DNA from: an uncultured bacterium
GTDB taxonomy: Bacteria; Verrucomicrobiota; Lentisphaeria; Victivallales; UBA1829
Length of the DNA stretch: 64,000 bases
Assembly (NCBI GenBank): GCA_902778895.1
Contig: CACYZF010000002.1
Coordinates: 1 to 64,000 of the forward strand
Reading direction: 5' to 3'
Shown here: positions 40,374 through 48,592 of the stretch, piece after piece
Position numbering within the stretch: position 1 is the first letter of the stretch
Layout of the letters: each line of letters starts with the position of its first letter
Position numbers and translations under genes: made by a program
Notes under the pieces: model-generated
Database searches by the model: none
Told to the model about the DNA's origin: nothing
What the model saw: the letters and a program-made list of their open reading frames with translations, nothing else

Positions 40374-43300
40374 TTACTTCATGAGCTTGCCAACGTTCTG
40401 ATAGAATTCCATGCGCTTGGCGGCGTCGCTTTCGGCCTGGGCGAAGAGCTCCTCGGCGTGGGCCGGGTTGGTCTTCAGCAGGGCTTTGTAGCGGCCTTCG
40501 CTGCGGATGAATTCCTGGAACTTGCCGTCGGACGGCTTCTTGACATCCCACGTGAACGGAACTTCGTTCGCGGGGTTGTAGCGGTACAGCGGGAAGTAGC
40601 CGCAGTCCACGGCGCGCTTCTGCTCGGTCTGCGTCTTGCTCATGTCGATGTTGTGAGCGATGCAGGGAGCGTAGGCGAAGATGATGGACGGGCCGTTCCA
40701 GGCCTCGGCCTCCTGGAAGGCCTTGAGGGTCTGGGCGCGGTCCGCGCCGAGGGCGACGGAGGCGACGTACACGTAGCCGTAGCTCATGCACATGAAGCCC
40801 ATGTTCTTCTTGTAGGTCTTCTTGCCGCCGGCGGCGAACTTGGCGACCGCCGCGGTCGGGGTGGACTTGGAGGACTGTCCGCCGGTGTTGGAGTAGACTT
40901 CGGTGTCGAGAACGAGGATGTTCACGTTCTTGCCCATGGCGACGACGTGGTCGATGCCGCCGTAACCGATGTCGTTGGCCCAGCCGTCACCGCCGATGAT
41001 CCAGACGGACTTGTCGCAGAAGTAGTCGGAGAGCTCGAGGATCTTGGAGAGCGTGGGCTTGCCGGAATCGCAGTTGCAGCCGGCGAGGGCTTTTTCGACG
41101 GCGGCCTTCGCGGCCTTCTGGGCGGCGATGGCTTCGTCGGTCTTGGAGTTGTCCCAGAAGCTCATGGCCTTGTTCAGGGCGTCCTTCAGGTCGGCCGGAG
41201 CGTTCTCGCAGGCGAGGACCTTTTCGACTTCCTGCTTCAGGAGGACGCGGTTGGAATCCACGGCCATGCGCATGCCGAAACCGAATTCGGCGTTGTCTTC
41301 GAACAGGGAGTTCGCCCATGCCGGACCGCGGCCTTCCTTGGTCTTGGTGTACGGGATGGTCGGGAAGGTGCCGGAGTAGATGGAGGAGCAGCCGGTGGCG
41401 TTCGCGACGATGGCGTTTTCGCCGAAGAGCTGGCTGACGAGCTTGACGTACGGGGTCTCGCCGCAGCCTGCGCAGGCGCCGGAGAACTCGAAGAGCGGCT
41501 TGCGGAGCATCGCGCCCTTGACGGTGGCGACGGTGTTCTTGCCCATGATGTTGTCTTCGGCGGCTTCGAAGAAGGCTTCGTTGGCGTTTTCGCCGGCGGC
41601 GCGTTCTTCTTCGAGGGTGGACCAGACGAGAGCCTGCTTGCCTTCCTTCGCCGTCATCGGGCACTGGTCGAGGCAGACGCCGCAAGCCATGCAGTCTTCG
41701 ATGAAGACCTGGACTTTGAACTTGAGGCCTTCAACCGCGGGGACCGGGTTCTTGGTCGTGAAGCTGGCCGGAGCGGAAGCGAGGGCTTCGTCGCGGAAGA
41801 GCTTCGTGCGGATGGCGGCGTGCGGGCAGGAGTTGGCGCAGATGCCGCACTGGATGCAGTTCGCGGCGACCCAGCGCGGGACCTTCGGGGCGAAACCGCG
41901 CTTTTCGAGGCAGGCGGTACCGGTCGGGAGCGTGCCGTCGATGGACATGGCGGACACCGGAATGGCGTCGCCGTTGTTGCGCATGCTGGGCTCGATGATC
42001 TTCTTGGTGAACTCGTCCGCATCGTCCGGGATGAGCTTGAGGTGTTCGGCATGCGGGACGCCGTCGAGGGAGGCCGGGACCTTGATCTCGTGGCAGGCGT
42101 CGGCGGCAAGATCAACGAGGGAGTTGTTCATGTCGATGACGTTCTGGCCCTTCTTGGCGAAGGTCTTGGCGTTGAGGAGCTTCATTTCGGCGGCGGCCTT
42201 GTCGAACGGGACGATGCCGGAGACCTTGAAGTAGGCGACCATCATGACGGTGTTCGCGCCCTTGCCGCGGAGGCCGGGCATGTTCTTGATGATGGCTTCG
42301 GCGTTCACGTTGTAGAACTTGATCTCGTTCTTGATGATGTATTCCTGCATGTCGCGGGTCAGGTGCGCGAAGACTTCGTCGTCGGCATAGTGGCTGTTCA
42401 GCAGGAAAGTGCCGCCCTTCTTGAGGCCCTTCAGCAGGTCGTAGCGGCCGATGTAGGCGGCCGTGGAGCAGGACACGAGGTCCGGGCTGGTGATCAGGTA
42501 GGTGGACTTGATCGGGCTGTCGGAGAAGCGGAGGTGGGAGCAGGTGAGGCCGAAGGACTTCTTGGAGTCGTAGGCGAAGTAGGCCTGGGCGTCCTTATTC
42601 GTGAGGTGGCCAATGACCTTGATGGTGGTCTTGTTCGCGCCGACGGTGCCGTCGCCGCCGAGGCCGTAGAACATGCAGGCGGTGGTGCCTTCCGGCTCGG
42701 TCGTGATGTGCTCGTCGATCGGGAGGGAGGTGTTGGTGACGTCGTCGTCGATACCGACGGTGAAGCCGTGGAAGCCGCCCTTTTCAAGGTGCTTGAAGAC
42801 GGCGAGGATCATGGAGGGCGTGAAGTCCTTGGAGGAGAGGCCGTAGCGGCCGCCGATCACGGTGATGGCCGGATTGTTGACGGCGATCTTGACGTCCATG
42901 TAGAGCGGTTCGCCGATGGCGCCCGGCTCCTTGGTGCGGTCGAGGACGGCGATGCGCTTGACGGTCTTCGGGAGGGCCTTGAGGAAGGCTTCCGTGAAGA
43001 AGGGACGATAGAGGCGGACCTTGACGAGGCCGTACTTGGTGCCGCGCTTGGCGTTCAGGTAGTCGATGGTCTCTTCGATGGCTTCGCAGCTGGAGCCCAT
43101 GGAGACGATCACGTCGGTGGCGTCGGCGGCGCCGACGTAGTCGAACAGGTGATAGGAACGGCCGGTGACCTTCGCGACGGCGTCCATCTTTTCCTGGACG
43201 ATGGCCGGGCAGGCTTCATAGAACTTGTTGACCGTTTCGCGGCCCTGGAAGTAAACGTCGCCGTTCTGGGCGCCGACTTTGCAGACGGGCTTTTCGGGAC

Positions 43301-43925
43301 GGAGGGCGCGGGCGCGGAACTCTTCGATGTACTTGGGCTCGACGAGCTTGGCGATGTCCTCGTAGGGGATCTCTTCGAACTTGTGCACTTCGTGGGAGGT
43401 GCGGAAACCGTCGAAGAACTGGAGGAACGGAACTTTGGACTTGTAGGTGGAGAGGTGGGCGACGAGCGCGAGGTCCATTTCTTCCTGGACGCTGGCGGCC
43501 GCGAGCATGGCGAAACCGGTGTTGCGGCAGGCCATCACGTCGGAGTGGTCGCCGAAAATCGCGAGGGACTGGCAGGCGAGCGAACGGGCCGTGACATGGA
43601 AGACGGTCGGGAGAAGTTCACCGGCGATCTTGTACATGTTCGGGATCATCAGGAGGAGGCCCTGGGAAGCCGTGTAGGTGGTCGTGAGGGACCCGGCGGC
43701 AAGACAGCCGTGAACGGCGCCGGCGGCGCCCGCTTCGGACTGCATCTCGACGACCGAGACCTGCTTGCCCCAGATGTTTCTCTTGTCTTCGGCGGCCCAC
43801 TGGTCAACCCATTCGCCCATGGTGGACGAAGGAGTGATCGGGTAGATCGCGGCGGTTTCGCTCAACGCATAAGCAACGTACGCGGCCGCGTAGTTGCCGT
43901 CCTGAGTGTTGATTTTGCCCGGCAT
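40374..43925 (-). CDS. nifJ: Pyruvate:ferredoxin (flavodoxin) oxidoreductase, single-chain
   Basis: 1183 residues, the normal length of the homodimeric enzyme. Domain I starts DGNYAAAYVAYALSETAAIY, then the TPP/CoA-proximal TPSSTMGEW. The ferredoxin domain holds CIQCGICANSCPHAAI and CMACGVCLDQCP. Domain VI has ACAGCGETPYVKL, ATGCSSIYSGTFP and the TPP-binding GGDGWANDIGYGGIDHV. It oxidises pyruvate to acetyl-CoA and CO2 and reduces ferredoxin, the central energy step in strict anaerobes. It has its own strong promoter and terminator. Confidence 0.96.
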   Translation of the reverse strand: MPGKINTQDGNYAAAYVAYALSETAAIYPITPSSTMGEWVDQWAAEDKRNIWGKQVSVVEMQSEAGAAGAVHGCLAAGSLTTTYTASQGLLLMIPNMYKIAGELLPTVFHVTARSLACQSLAIFGDHSDVMACRNTGFAMLAAASVQEEMDLALVAHLSTYKSKVPFLQFFDGFRTSHEVHKFEEIPYEDIAKLVEPKYIEEFRARALRPEKPVCKVGAQNGDVYFQGRETVNKFYEACPAIVQEKMDAVAKVTGRSYHLFDYVGAADATDVIVSMGSSCEAIEETIDYLNAKRGTKYGLVKVRLYRPFFTEAFLKALPKTVKRIAVLDRTKEPGAIGEPLYMDVKIAVNNPAITVIGGRYGLSSKDFTPSMILAVFKHLEKGGFHGFTVGIDDDVTNTSLPIDEHITTEPEGTTACMFYGLGGDGTVGANKTTIKVIGHLTNKDAQAYFAYDSKKSFGLTCSHLRFSDSPIKSTYLITSPDLVSCSTAAYIGRYDLLKGLKKGGTFLLNSHYADDEVFAHLTRDMQEYIIKNEIKFYNVNAEAIIKNMPGLRGKGANTVMMVAYFKVSGIVPFDKAAAEMKLLNAKTFAKKGQNVIDMNNSLVDLAADACHEIKVPASLDGVPHAEHLKLIPDDADEFTKKIIEPSMRNNGDAIPVSAMSIDGTLPTGTACLEKRGFAPKVPRWVAANCIQCGICANSCPHAAIRTKLFRDEALASAPASFTTKNPVPAVEGLKFKVQVFIEDCMACGVCLDQCPMTAKEGKQALVWSTLEEERAAGENANEAFFEAAEDNIMGKNTVATVKGAMLRKPLFEFSGACAGCGETPYVKLVSQLFGENAIVANATGCSSIYSGTFPTIPYTKTKEGRGPAWANSLFEDNAEFGFGMRMAVDSNRVLLKQEVEKVLACENAPADLKDALNKAMSFWDNSKTDEAIAAQKAAKAAVEKALAGCNCDSGKPTLSKILELSDYFCDKSVWIIGGDGWANDIGYGGIDHVVAMGKNVNILVLDTEVYSNTGGQSSKSTPTAAVAKFAAGGKKTYKKNMGFMCMSYGYVYVASVALGADRAQTLKAFQEAEAWNGPSIIFAYAPCIAHNIDMSKTQTEQKRAVDCGYFPLYRYNPANEVPFTWDVKKPSDGKFQEFIRSEGRYKALLKTNPAHAEELFAQAESDAAKRMEFYQNVGKLMK

Positions 43926-44000
43926 TTGAGTTTTTTCCTTTGCTGGTTAGGTTAGTGTAGCTTGGAAGCTATGTATGATTTGGGAGAATAATATTCTTTT

Positions 44001-44029
44001 AATATACTACAGAAAAGCCGCGTTGTCAA
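44001..44029 (-). promoter_or_regulatory. Strong sigma70-type promoter of nifJ
   Basis: On the minus strand a consensus TTGACA (44029-44024), a 17-base spacer and TATATT (44006-44001) lie 76 bases upstream of the nifJ ATG. This is the best promoter match in the window and fits a highly expressed central enzyme. Confidence 0.85.
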
Positions 44030-44043
44030 GCTTTTATTTGCAA

Positions 44044-44083
44044 AAAACGCGCTCGCGCGCGAAAACGCATGCGCGTGAGCGAT
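44044..44083 (-). terminator. Terminator of the H1-like gene
   Basis: On the minus strand CGCTCACGCGC and GCGCGCGAGCG pair with one mismatch around a short loop, followed by CGTTTTTTG. It lies about 105 bases after the H1-like stop and just before the nifJ promoter. Confidence 0.7.
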
Positions 44084-44190
44084 ATTTATCCGGCAAAAAA
44101 GAAACCGTGCCCGTCATCCCGGTCCTTCCGGACAGATCCGAAGGAAACGGAGACGGCACACGGCCTTGTTATGGGACGAAAACGTCCTGT

Positions 44191-44826
44191 TTATTTCGAC
44201 TTTTTCGCCTTCGCCGCGGGTTTCTTCGCGGGAGCGGGAGCCGCTTTCTTTGCCGGAGCGGATTTCGCAGCGGGCTTCGCCTCCGCTTTCTTCGCAGGGG
44301 CAGGAGCGGGTTTTGCCGCGGGCTTCGCCTCCGCTTTCTTCGCAGGGGCAGGAGCGGTTTTTGCCGCGGGCTTCGCTTCCGCCTTCTTCGCAGGGGCAGG
44401 AGCGGGTTTCGCAGCGGGCTTCGCCTCCGCTTTCTTCGCGGGGGCAGGAACGGGTTTCGCAGCGGGCTTCGCCTCCGCTTTCTTCGCGGGGGCAGGAGCG
44501 GGTTTCGCAGCGGGCTTCGCCTCCGCTTTTTTCGCGGGGGCCGGTTTCTTTTCCGCCTTCTTCGCAGGGGCAGGAGCCGCACTCTGTTTAGCGGATTCGA
44601 ACGGTTTCACCGTAAGCGTTCCGGTTTTGACGAGGTGTTTCAGAAGCGTATTGCCGGAATGGAACAGAGCCAGGAAACCTTCCCTTGTCATGGGAAGAGT
44701 AATACGGAGGATATTCTCCTGTTCATGATGCCCGTCTTTTCCGGGGACAAGATGGTAAAAATCGAGAAAAGCCAGACCACGGGTCACATAAATGTCGGAA
44801 AGGCCATCGATGAAAATTTCTTTCAT
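44191..44826 (-). CDS. Protein with a histone H1-like Lys/Ala/Pro repeat tail
   Basis: 211 residues from the ATG at 44826; an upstream TTG at 44898 would add 24 residues without similarity. Residues 1-78 form a small folded domain of unknown family (MKEIFIDGLSDIYVTRGLAF, then ITLPMTREGFLALFHSGNTL). The rest is a tail of about six near-identical 16-residue repeats AKKAEAKPAAKPAPAP ending in PAKKPAAKAKKSK. Such tails are seen in bacterial H1-like proteins and AlgP-type regulators and bind DNA or RNA without sequence preference. A nucleoid role is likely but the N-terminal domain is new to me. It stands alone with its own promoter (45009-45037) and terminator. Confidence 0.8.
   Translation of the reverse strand: MKEIFIDGLSDIYVTRGLAFLDFYHLVPGKDGHHEQENILRITLPMTREGFLALFHSGNTLLKHLVKTGTLTVKPFESAKQSAAPAPAKKAEKKPAPAKKAEAKPAAKPAPAPAKKAEAKPAAKPVPAPAKKAEAKPAAKPAPAPAKKAEAKPAAKTAPAPAKKAEAKPAAKPAPAPAKKAEAKPAAKSAPAKKAAPAPAKKPAAKAKKSK
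44250..44545 (-). repeat. 48-bp tandem coding repeat of the H1-like tail
   Basis: About six copies of a 48-bp unit built on TTCGCCTCCGCTTTCTTCGC and GGGGCAGGAGCGGG (plus-strand reading) encode the 16-residue AKKAEAKPAAKPAPAP block. Copies differ by a few bases, so copy number is probably variable between strains. Confidence 0.85.
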
Positions 44827-45008
44827 GTTCGTTTTCTGCTCCAAATTCACTGTTGAAGTTTTAGTCCCGGAACACCGGAGAAACGTCGTCTGAAACAAAA
44901 GAATCCGATTCGGAGCCTTCGCGCCGGATCATGCGATGTCATTCATTTCAAACACCTTGCGATTGCGTTTCGGCCGGATTTCCGTATCCGGGTCCCGAAT
45001 TTAACGAT

Positions 45009-45037
45009 ACTATAGCCCGCTTCCTCGTAAAAATCAA
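45009..45037 (-). promoter_or_regulatory. Promoter of the H1-like gene
   Basis: On the minus strand TTGATT (45037-45032), a 17-base spacer and TATAGT (45014-45009). The predicted start gives an untranslated leader of about 175 bases before the ATG at 44826; within it I see no further gene or known riboswitch. Confidence 0.7.
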
Positions 45038-45083
45038 CAGGCAAATAGGACTTTTTTTGAGTTTTTTTCGAAAAAACCGAAAC

Positions 45084-45105
45084 AATCCGCGGAACGAAGC
45101 GGATT
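45084..45105 (-). terminator. Terminator of the mreCD-mrdA operon
   Basis: On the minus strand AATCCGC and GCGGATT pair around an 8-base loop, followed by GTTTCGGTTTTTTCG, 46 bases after the mrdA stop. Confidence 0.7.
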
Positions 45106-45150
45106 TCGAGGGGAAAAGAATGCCGTTTCCGCAGAAACAAGATGCCCGGT

Positions 45151-46959
45151 TCAATCCCGGGAGAACCATTCCGTGAACATCGCGGCCACGATCGGAGCTG
45201 TGGTACTGCCGCCGGATTCGCCGTTTTCAATCACGGCCGCGAAGCTCAGAAGTTCACCCGTGCGCGGATGCTTCACGAAACCGTTGAACCACGTGTTCTT
45301 CGTGGCGTTCCTGCCTTCTCCGACGTTGGCCGTGCCGGTCTTCGCGTAAAGCTCGGCGGATTTGATGTTGCCGCGCCGCCCGGAACCGCCGGAATCGTGC
45401 ACGACCAGATACATGCCTTCGCGGACCACGTCCAGTGATCCCTTCGAGGCGGCGAGCCTGCCCGTTTTGAGGGGCACGGCATCGAACACGCTCAGGCGCG
45501 TGCCGGAGATGCGGTCGTGGTCGTAGATATGGTCGATCAGGTACGGTTTGTATATGGTCCCGCCGTTGGCGATGGCCGCATAGAACACGGCGGCCTGGAG
45601 CGGCGTGACTTCGACCTTGCCCTGCCCGATGCTGACGTAGGCCGTCTCGTTTTCGTTCCATTTCGGACCGTCCTTCGGCAGATATCCGGCGCGTTCAGCG
45701 ATCTCGATCCCGGTCTTGCTGCCGATCCCGGCGGACGCGAACATGCGGCTGAGCGCGTTGATGCCGACATCGACGCCGAGATCCACGAAATACACGTTGC
45801 ACGACTTCATGATCGCGTGGCGCATATCCAGTTCACGGTGTATGCCGGTGCAGTGGATGCCGCCGCGGTATCCGTGCGTCGTGATGCCCTCGCAGTCATA
45901 GGTCTTCGTCGCGGGGAATCCGTTTTCGAGTCCGGCGAGCGCGGTCAGAGGCTTGATGGTCGAGCCCGGCATGTAGGACCCCTGCACGGCGCGGTTCAGG
46001 AACGGATTGCCGGGATCCTCGGCCAGTTCCCGGTAGCGCATGCGGGAAATGGACGGGACGAAGTCGGCGGGCGGGAAGGTCGGCGAGGAGGCCATGACGC
46101 GGACCGCGCCGGATTCGGCGCTCAGGACCACAATGGCACCGAGGTGCCCGCGCAGGGCGCGTTCGGCGGCGATCTGGCCGTCGATGTCAAGCGTCAGGCG
46201 CAGGTCGTAGCCGTTTTCGGGCGGCGTCGGCTCCTCCAGCTGTTCATGCACGAATCCGTTGCTGTTCACCATCACGAACTGGCTGCCGGCCTTGCCCGAC
46301 AGTTTGTCGTTGTACTGGTACTCCAGCCCGGAACGTCCCTCCAGGCTCGGCAGATAGTAGAAATATTCGCGGCGGTCGTCCGCATCGCTCGGGTCTTCGT
46401 TGCCGACATAGCCGATCAGCTGGGCGGCGAGGCTGCCGAACGGATATTCGCGCATCGGTTCGGCGGTCACTTCCAGACCGCGGATCGGCGGGAAAAGCTC
46501 GTCCAGTCGGCCGCGCTCCTCGTCGGTCAGGTCCCTGAACGCAGTGAGCGGAAGGCCGGGCTGGTAGTTCAGGTGGCGGCGGACGTTTTCGAGCGTAAGC
46601 GGATTGTAGCGCCCGAGCACGGCCGCGACCTGGTCGGCCTTGTCCATGATGTACTTCGCCTGGTCGCGCGAACGCTCCGTCGCCATTTCGCCGGGATGGA
46701 ACAGCACATTGAACGACGGGCGGTTCCGCACGATCGCGGTGCCGTCGCGCCCGAAGATCTCGCCGCGCATGGCGGGGATGCGGATGCGGCGCGCGCTCTG
46801 TTTGCGGTCCTTGTATTCGTACTCGGACGAACGGATCACCTGCATGTTCCACAGGCGGATCACCAGCACGGAGAACAGCAGAAAGGCGGCCAGCGCCAAC
46901 ACGCCGACGCGAATCACGAAGGCGTCGATTACGAATTCCTGATTTTCTTTTTCCGGCAT
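45151..46959 (-). CDS. mrdA: Penicillin-binding protein 2 (elongation transpeptidase)
   Basis: 602 residues. An N-terminal membrane helix (VIRVGVLALAAFLLFSVLVI) is followed by the PBP dimerisation domain (RGEIFGRDGTAIVRNRPSFN). The transpeptidase has SYMPGSTIKPL (Ser-x-x-Lys), MKSCNVYF (SxN) and ELYAKTGTANVG (KTG). It cross-links peptidoglycan during side-wall growth. The ATG at 46959 overlaps the mreD stop as TGATG, with GGAGG upstream; a GTG at 46962 is less likely. Third gene of mreC-mreD-mrdA. Confidence 0.94.
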   Translation of the reverse strand: MPEKENQEFVIDAFVIRVGVLALAAFLLFSVLVIRLWNMQVIRSSEYEYKDRKQSARRIRIPAMRGEIFGRDGTAIVRNRPSFNVLFHPGEMATERSRDQAKYIMDKADQVAAVLGRYNPLTLENVRRHLNYQPGLPLTAFRDLTDEERGRLDELFPPIRGLEVTAEPMREYPFGSLAAQLIGYVGNEDPSDADDRREYFYYLPSLEGRSGLEYQYNDKLSGKAGSQFVMVNSNGFVHEQLEEPTPPENGYDLRLTLDIDGQIAAERALRGHLGAIVVLSAESGAVRVMASSPTFPPADFVPSISRMRYRELAEDPGNPFLNRAVQGSYMPGSTIKPLTALAGLENGFPATKTYDCEGITTHGYRGGIHCTGIHRELDMRHAIMKSCNVYFVDLGVDVGINALSRMFASAGIGSKTGIEIAERAGYLPKDGPKWNENETAYVSIGQGKVEVTPLQAAVFYAAIANGGTIYKPYLIDHIYDHDRISGTRLSVFDAVPLKTGRLAASKGSLDVVREGMYLVVHDSGGSGRRGNIKSAELYAKTGTANVGEGRNATKNTWFNGFVKHPRTGELLSFAAVIENGESGGSTTAPIVAAMFTEWFSRD

Positions 46960-47441
46960 CACGCGCCTCCGCTTTCTCTGGTCGCCGTTCCGATCTCCAG
47001 ACGTCTGGCGGAACGCGCGACGAGGGCGATGGTCACAGGAAAGAGGAATGCGCCGAACAGGCAGGACATCAGAAGCGAGGCGAACCCCTCCGGCGTCGTG
47101 AGCGAAATCCAGATATGGGGGATCGTCATGACGGACGGGATCATCGCCCCGGCCAGGAATTCAAGCACGTCGGAGTCTGGGTGCTTCCCGTGCAGGAAGA
47201 AAGCGGGAAGCGTCAGAAGCGGAAGCAGGATCCCGTCCCACGGCATGGCGTATCCCAGCACGAAGTCCATCGCGATCCCGAACACCAGCGCGAAACAGAG
47301 CGCCATCCGGGCCGAGATCAGGTACGACGCCGCGGCGAAAAAGAAACCGAGCAGAGGGATCGTCAGCCCGGCCGAACGCAGAAGGACTTCCGCGACCAGC
47401 AGCAGGATGGACCAGAAGGTGAAGTAGAGAAATGCGAACAT
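46959..47441 (-). CDS. mreD: Rod-shape-determining protein MreD
   Basis: 160 residues with about five membrane helices: FWSILLLVAEVLLRSAGLTI, LGFFFAAASYLIS, MALCFALVFGIAMDFVLGYA, MIPSVMTIPHIWISL and LLMSCLFGAFLFPVTIALVA. The FALVFGIAMDFVLG segment is typical of MreD (G-x-x-x-D). It bridges MreC and the PBP2/RodA machinery. It lies 16 bases after mreC and overlaps mrdA. Confidence 0.85.
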   Translation of the reverse strand: MFAFLYFTFWSILLLVAEVLLRSAGLTIPLLGFFFAAASYLISARMALCFALVFGIAMDFVLGYAMPWDGILLPLLTLPAFFLHGKHPDSDVLEFLAGAMIPSVMTIPHIWISLTTPEGFASLLMSCLFGAFLFPVTIALVARSARRLEIGTATRESGGA

Positions 47442-47457
47442 CGTCCCCTCCCCGAGC

Positions 47458-48348
47458 TTATTTTCCGGTCAGAACGATGACAAAACGGATCGTATCCAGC
47501 GAAACCGCCGGACGCATCCACGCCTCGGCGTACAGTCCGCCGTCATGCACCACGGCGGCGCGGCTGCCTCCGACCGGAGCGTCGGTCAGGTAGCCGATGC
47601 AGATGCCGCGCGGGGTCCGTTCGGAAAACCCGCTCGTGAGGACCATTTCGCCGATGCCGTACTTGCTCTTCAGCGGCAGGCGCGAGATCAGCGCGGTCAT
47701 GGAGGCCGAACCGTTGCCCGTCAGCGTGCCGTTCGCGCCGGATTCCGCCAGCGTCACGCTAAGGCGGCAGGCGGGATTCACGACCGTCGCCACAACGGAC
47801 GTCCGGGCGGACGTTTCGATCACGCGTCCGGCCAGCACACAGGTCGGGGTGCCGCCGCGGGGCGCGAACTCGAATGTCAGGACCAGGTCGCCGGTTTCGA
47901 TGCCGTCGTTCAGCCCTTTGGAGATCACGAACTGTTCGTTCCAGGTGGAAGGATCGCGGAGGATGACTTCGGCGTAGACCTCGTTGTAGCCGGACCAGCG
48001 CGGCATGCGGAGTTCCTGGCGGAGGCGTTCGTTGTCGGCGTCCATCTCGCGGAGCCGCTGCACCTGCGCCGCCAGAAGAGCGTTCTGACGCTGAAGCTGT
48101 TCCACCGCCGCCGCGAGTTTCTGCCGGGGCTGCATCGCCAGCGACTGGCGTGCAGCGGTGAGCTCGACATGTTTCACGGCCTGGAAGAACGGATAGTAGA
48201 AGTCCAGGGAGAACCGCGCCAGCGTCCGGCGGAACGTGAAGAACCCGGTCAGCACGAGCGCAGCCAGAACCACGGGGATCGCCGCGAATAGGACGACCCT
48301 CGACACATTGACTTTCTTTTTCGGCCTGGCGGGCTTGGACGACGCCAT
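47458..48348 (-). CDS. mreC: Rod-shape-determining protein MreC
   Basis: 296 residues from the ATG at 48348 (MASSKPARPKKKVN). A longer open frame to 48543 reads through hairpin-repeat DNA and is rejected as N-terminus. A basic N-tail, one membrane helix (VVLFAAIPVVLAALVLTGFF), a coiled coil (RQKLAAAVEQLQRQNALLAA) and the two beta-barrel domains (AEVILRDPSTWNEQFVISKG; VLAGRVIETSARTSVVATVV) match MreC. It organises the elongasome in the periplasm. No mreB or rodA gene lies in the window. Confidence 0.92.
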   Translation of the reverse strand: MASSKPARPKKKVNVSRVVLFAAIPVVLAALVLTGFFTFRRTLARFSLDFYYPFFQAVKHVELTAARQSLAMQPRQKLAAAVEQLQRQNALLAAQVQRLREMDADNERLRQELRMPRWSGYNEVYAEVILRDPSTWNEQFVISKGLNDGIETGDLVLTFEFAPRGGTPTCVLAGRVIETSARTSVVATVVNPACRLSVTLAESGANGTLTGNGSASMTALISRLPLKSKYGIGEMVLTSGFSERTPRGICIGYLTDAPVGGSRAAVVHDGGLYAEAWMRPAVSLDTIRFVIVLTGK

Positions 48349-48428
48349 TGCGCATGACTCCTGGATTCTTCCGCGCCGAAAAAGAACGGTGCGGAAACAC
48401 TTTTTTCGAGGGAATACAGCCTCCCCCG

Positions 48429-48553
48429 GAGACGGCACCGCAAGCGGTGTTGATATTGTGCGCGGCTCGCGCTCGCGCACGTAGAAAACCGCGGAAACGG
48501 CACCGAAAGCGGTTGGCCCTGTGCGCGGCTTACGCTCGCGCACAGAAAAGGGA
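48429..48553. repeat. Two tandem 65-bp units with double hairpins upstream of mreC
   Basis: Units start at 48429 and 48494. Each has GGARACGGCACCGMAAGCGGT (small hairpin CACCG-CAAG-CGGTG in copy 1) followed by a hairpin of the form GTGCGCGGCTN(1-3)CGCTCGCGCAC and GAAAA. The second core is closely related to the hairpin at 8401-8422, 40 kb away. They lie between transketolase and mreC and make a false open frame in front of mreC. Confidence 0.8.
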
Positions 48554-48592
48554 ACGGTTCAACTTGTTGCGCGGCACGGGACCGCGCATATC

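Noticed and set aside
40458..43955. Long plus-strand open frame opposite nifJ
   Set aside because: Antisense artefact rich in Gly/Val/Asp; nifJ on the minus strand has all expected motifs.
44169..44728. Plus-strand Ala/Gly/Phe-rich frames opposite the H1-like gene
   Set aside because: They are translations of the 48-bp repeat on the wrong strand; promoter and terminator signals fit the minus strand.
48349..48543. N-terminal extension of MreC
   Set aside because: The extension is encoded by hairpin-repeat DNA; MreC homology and a basic N-tail start at 48348.
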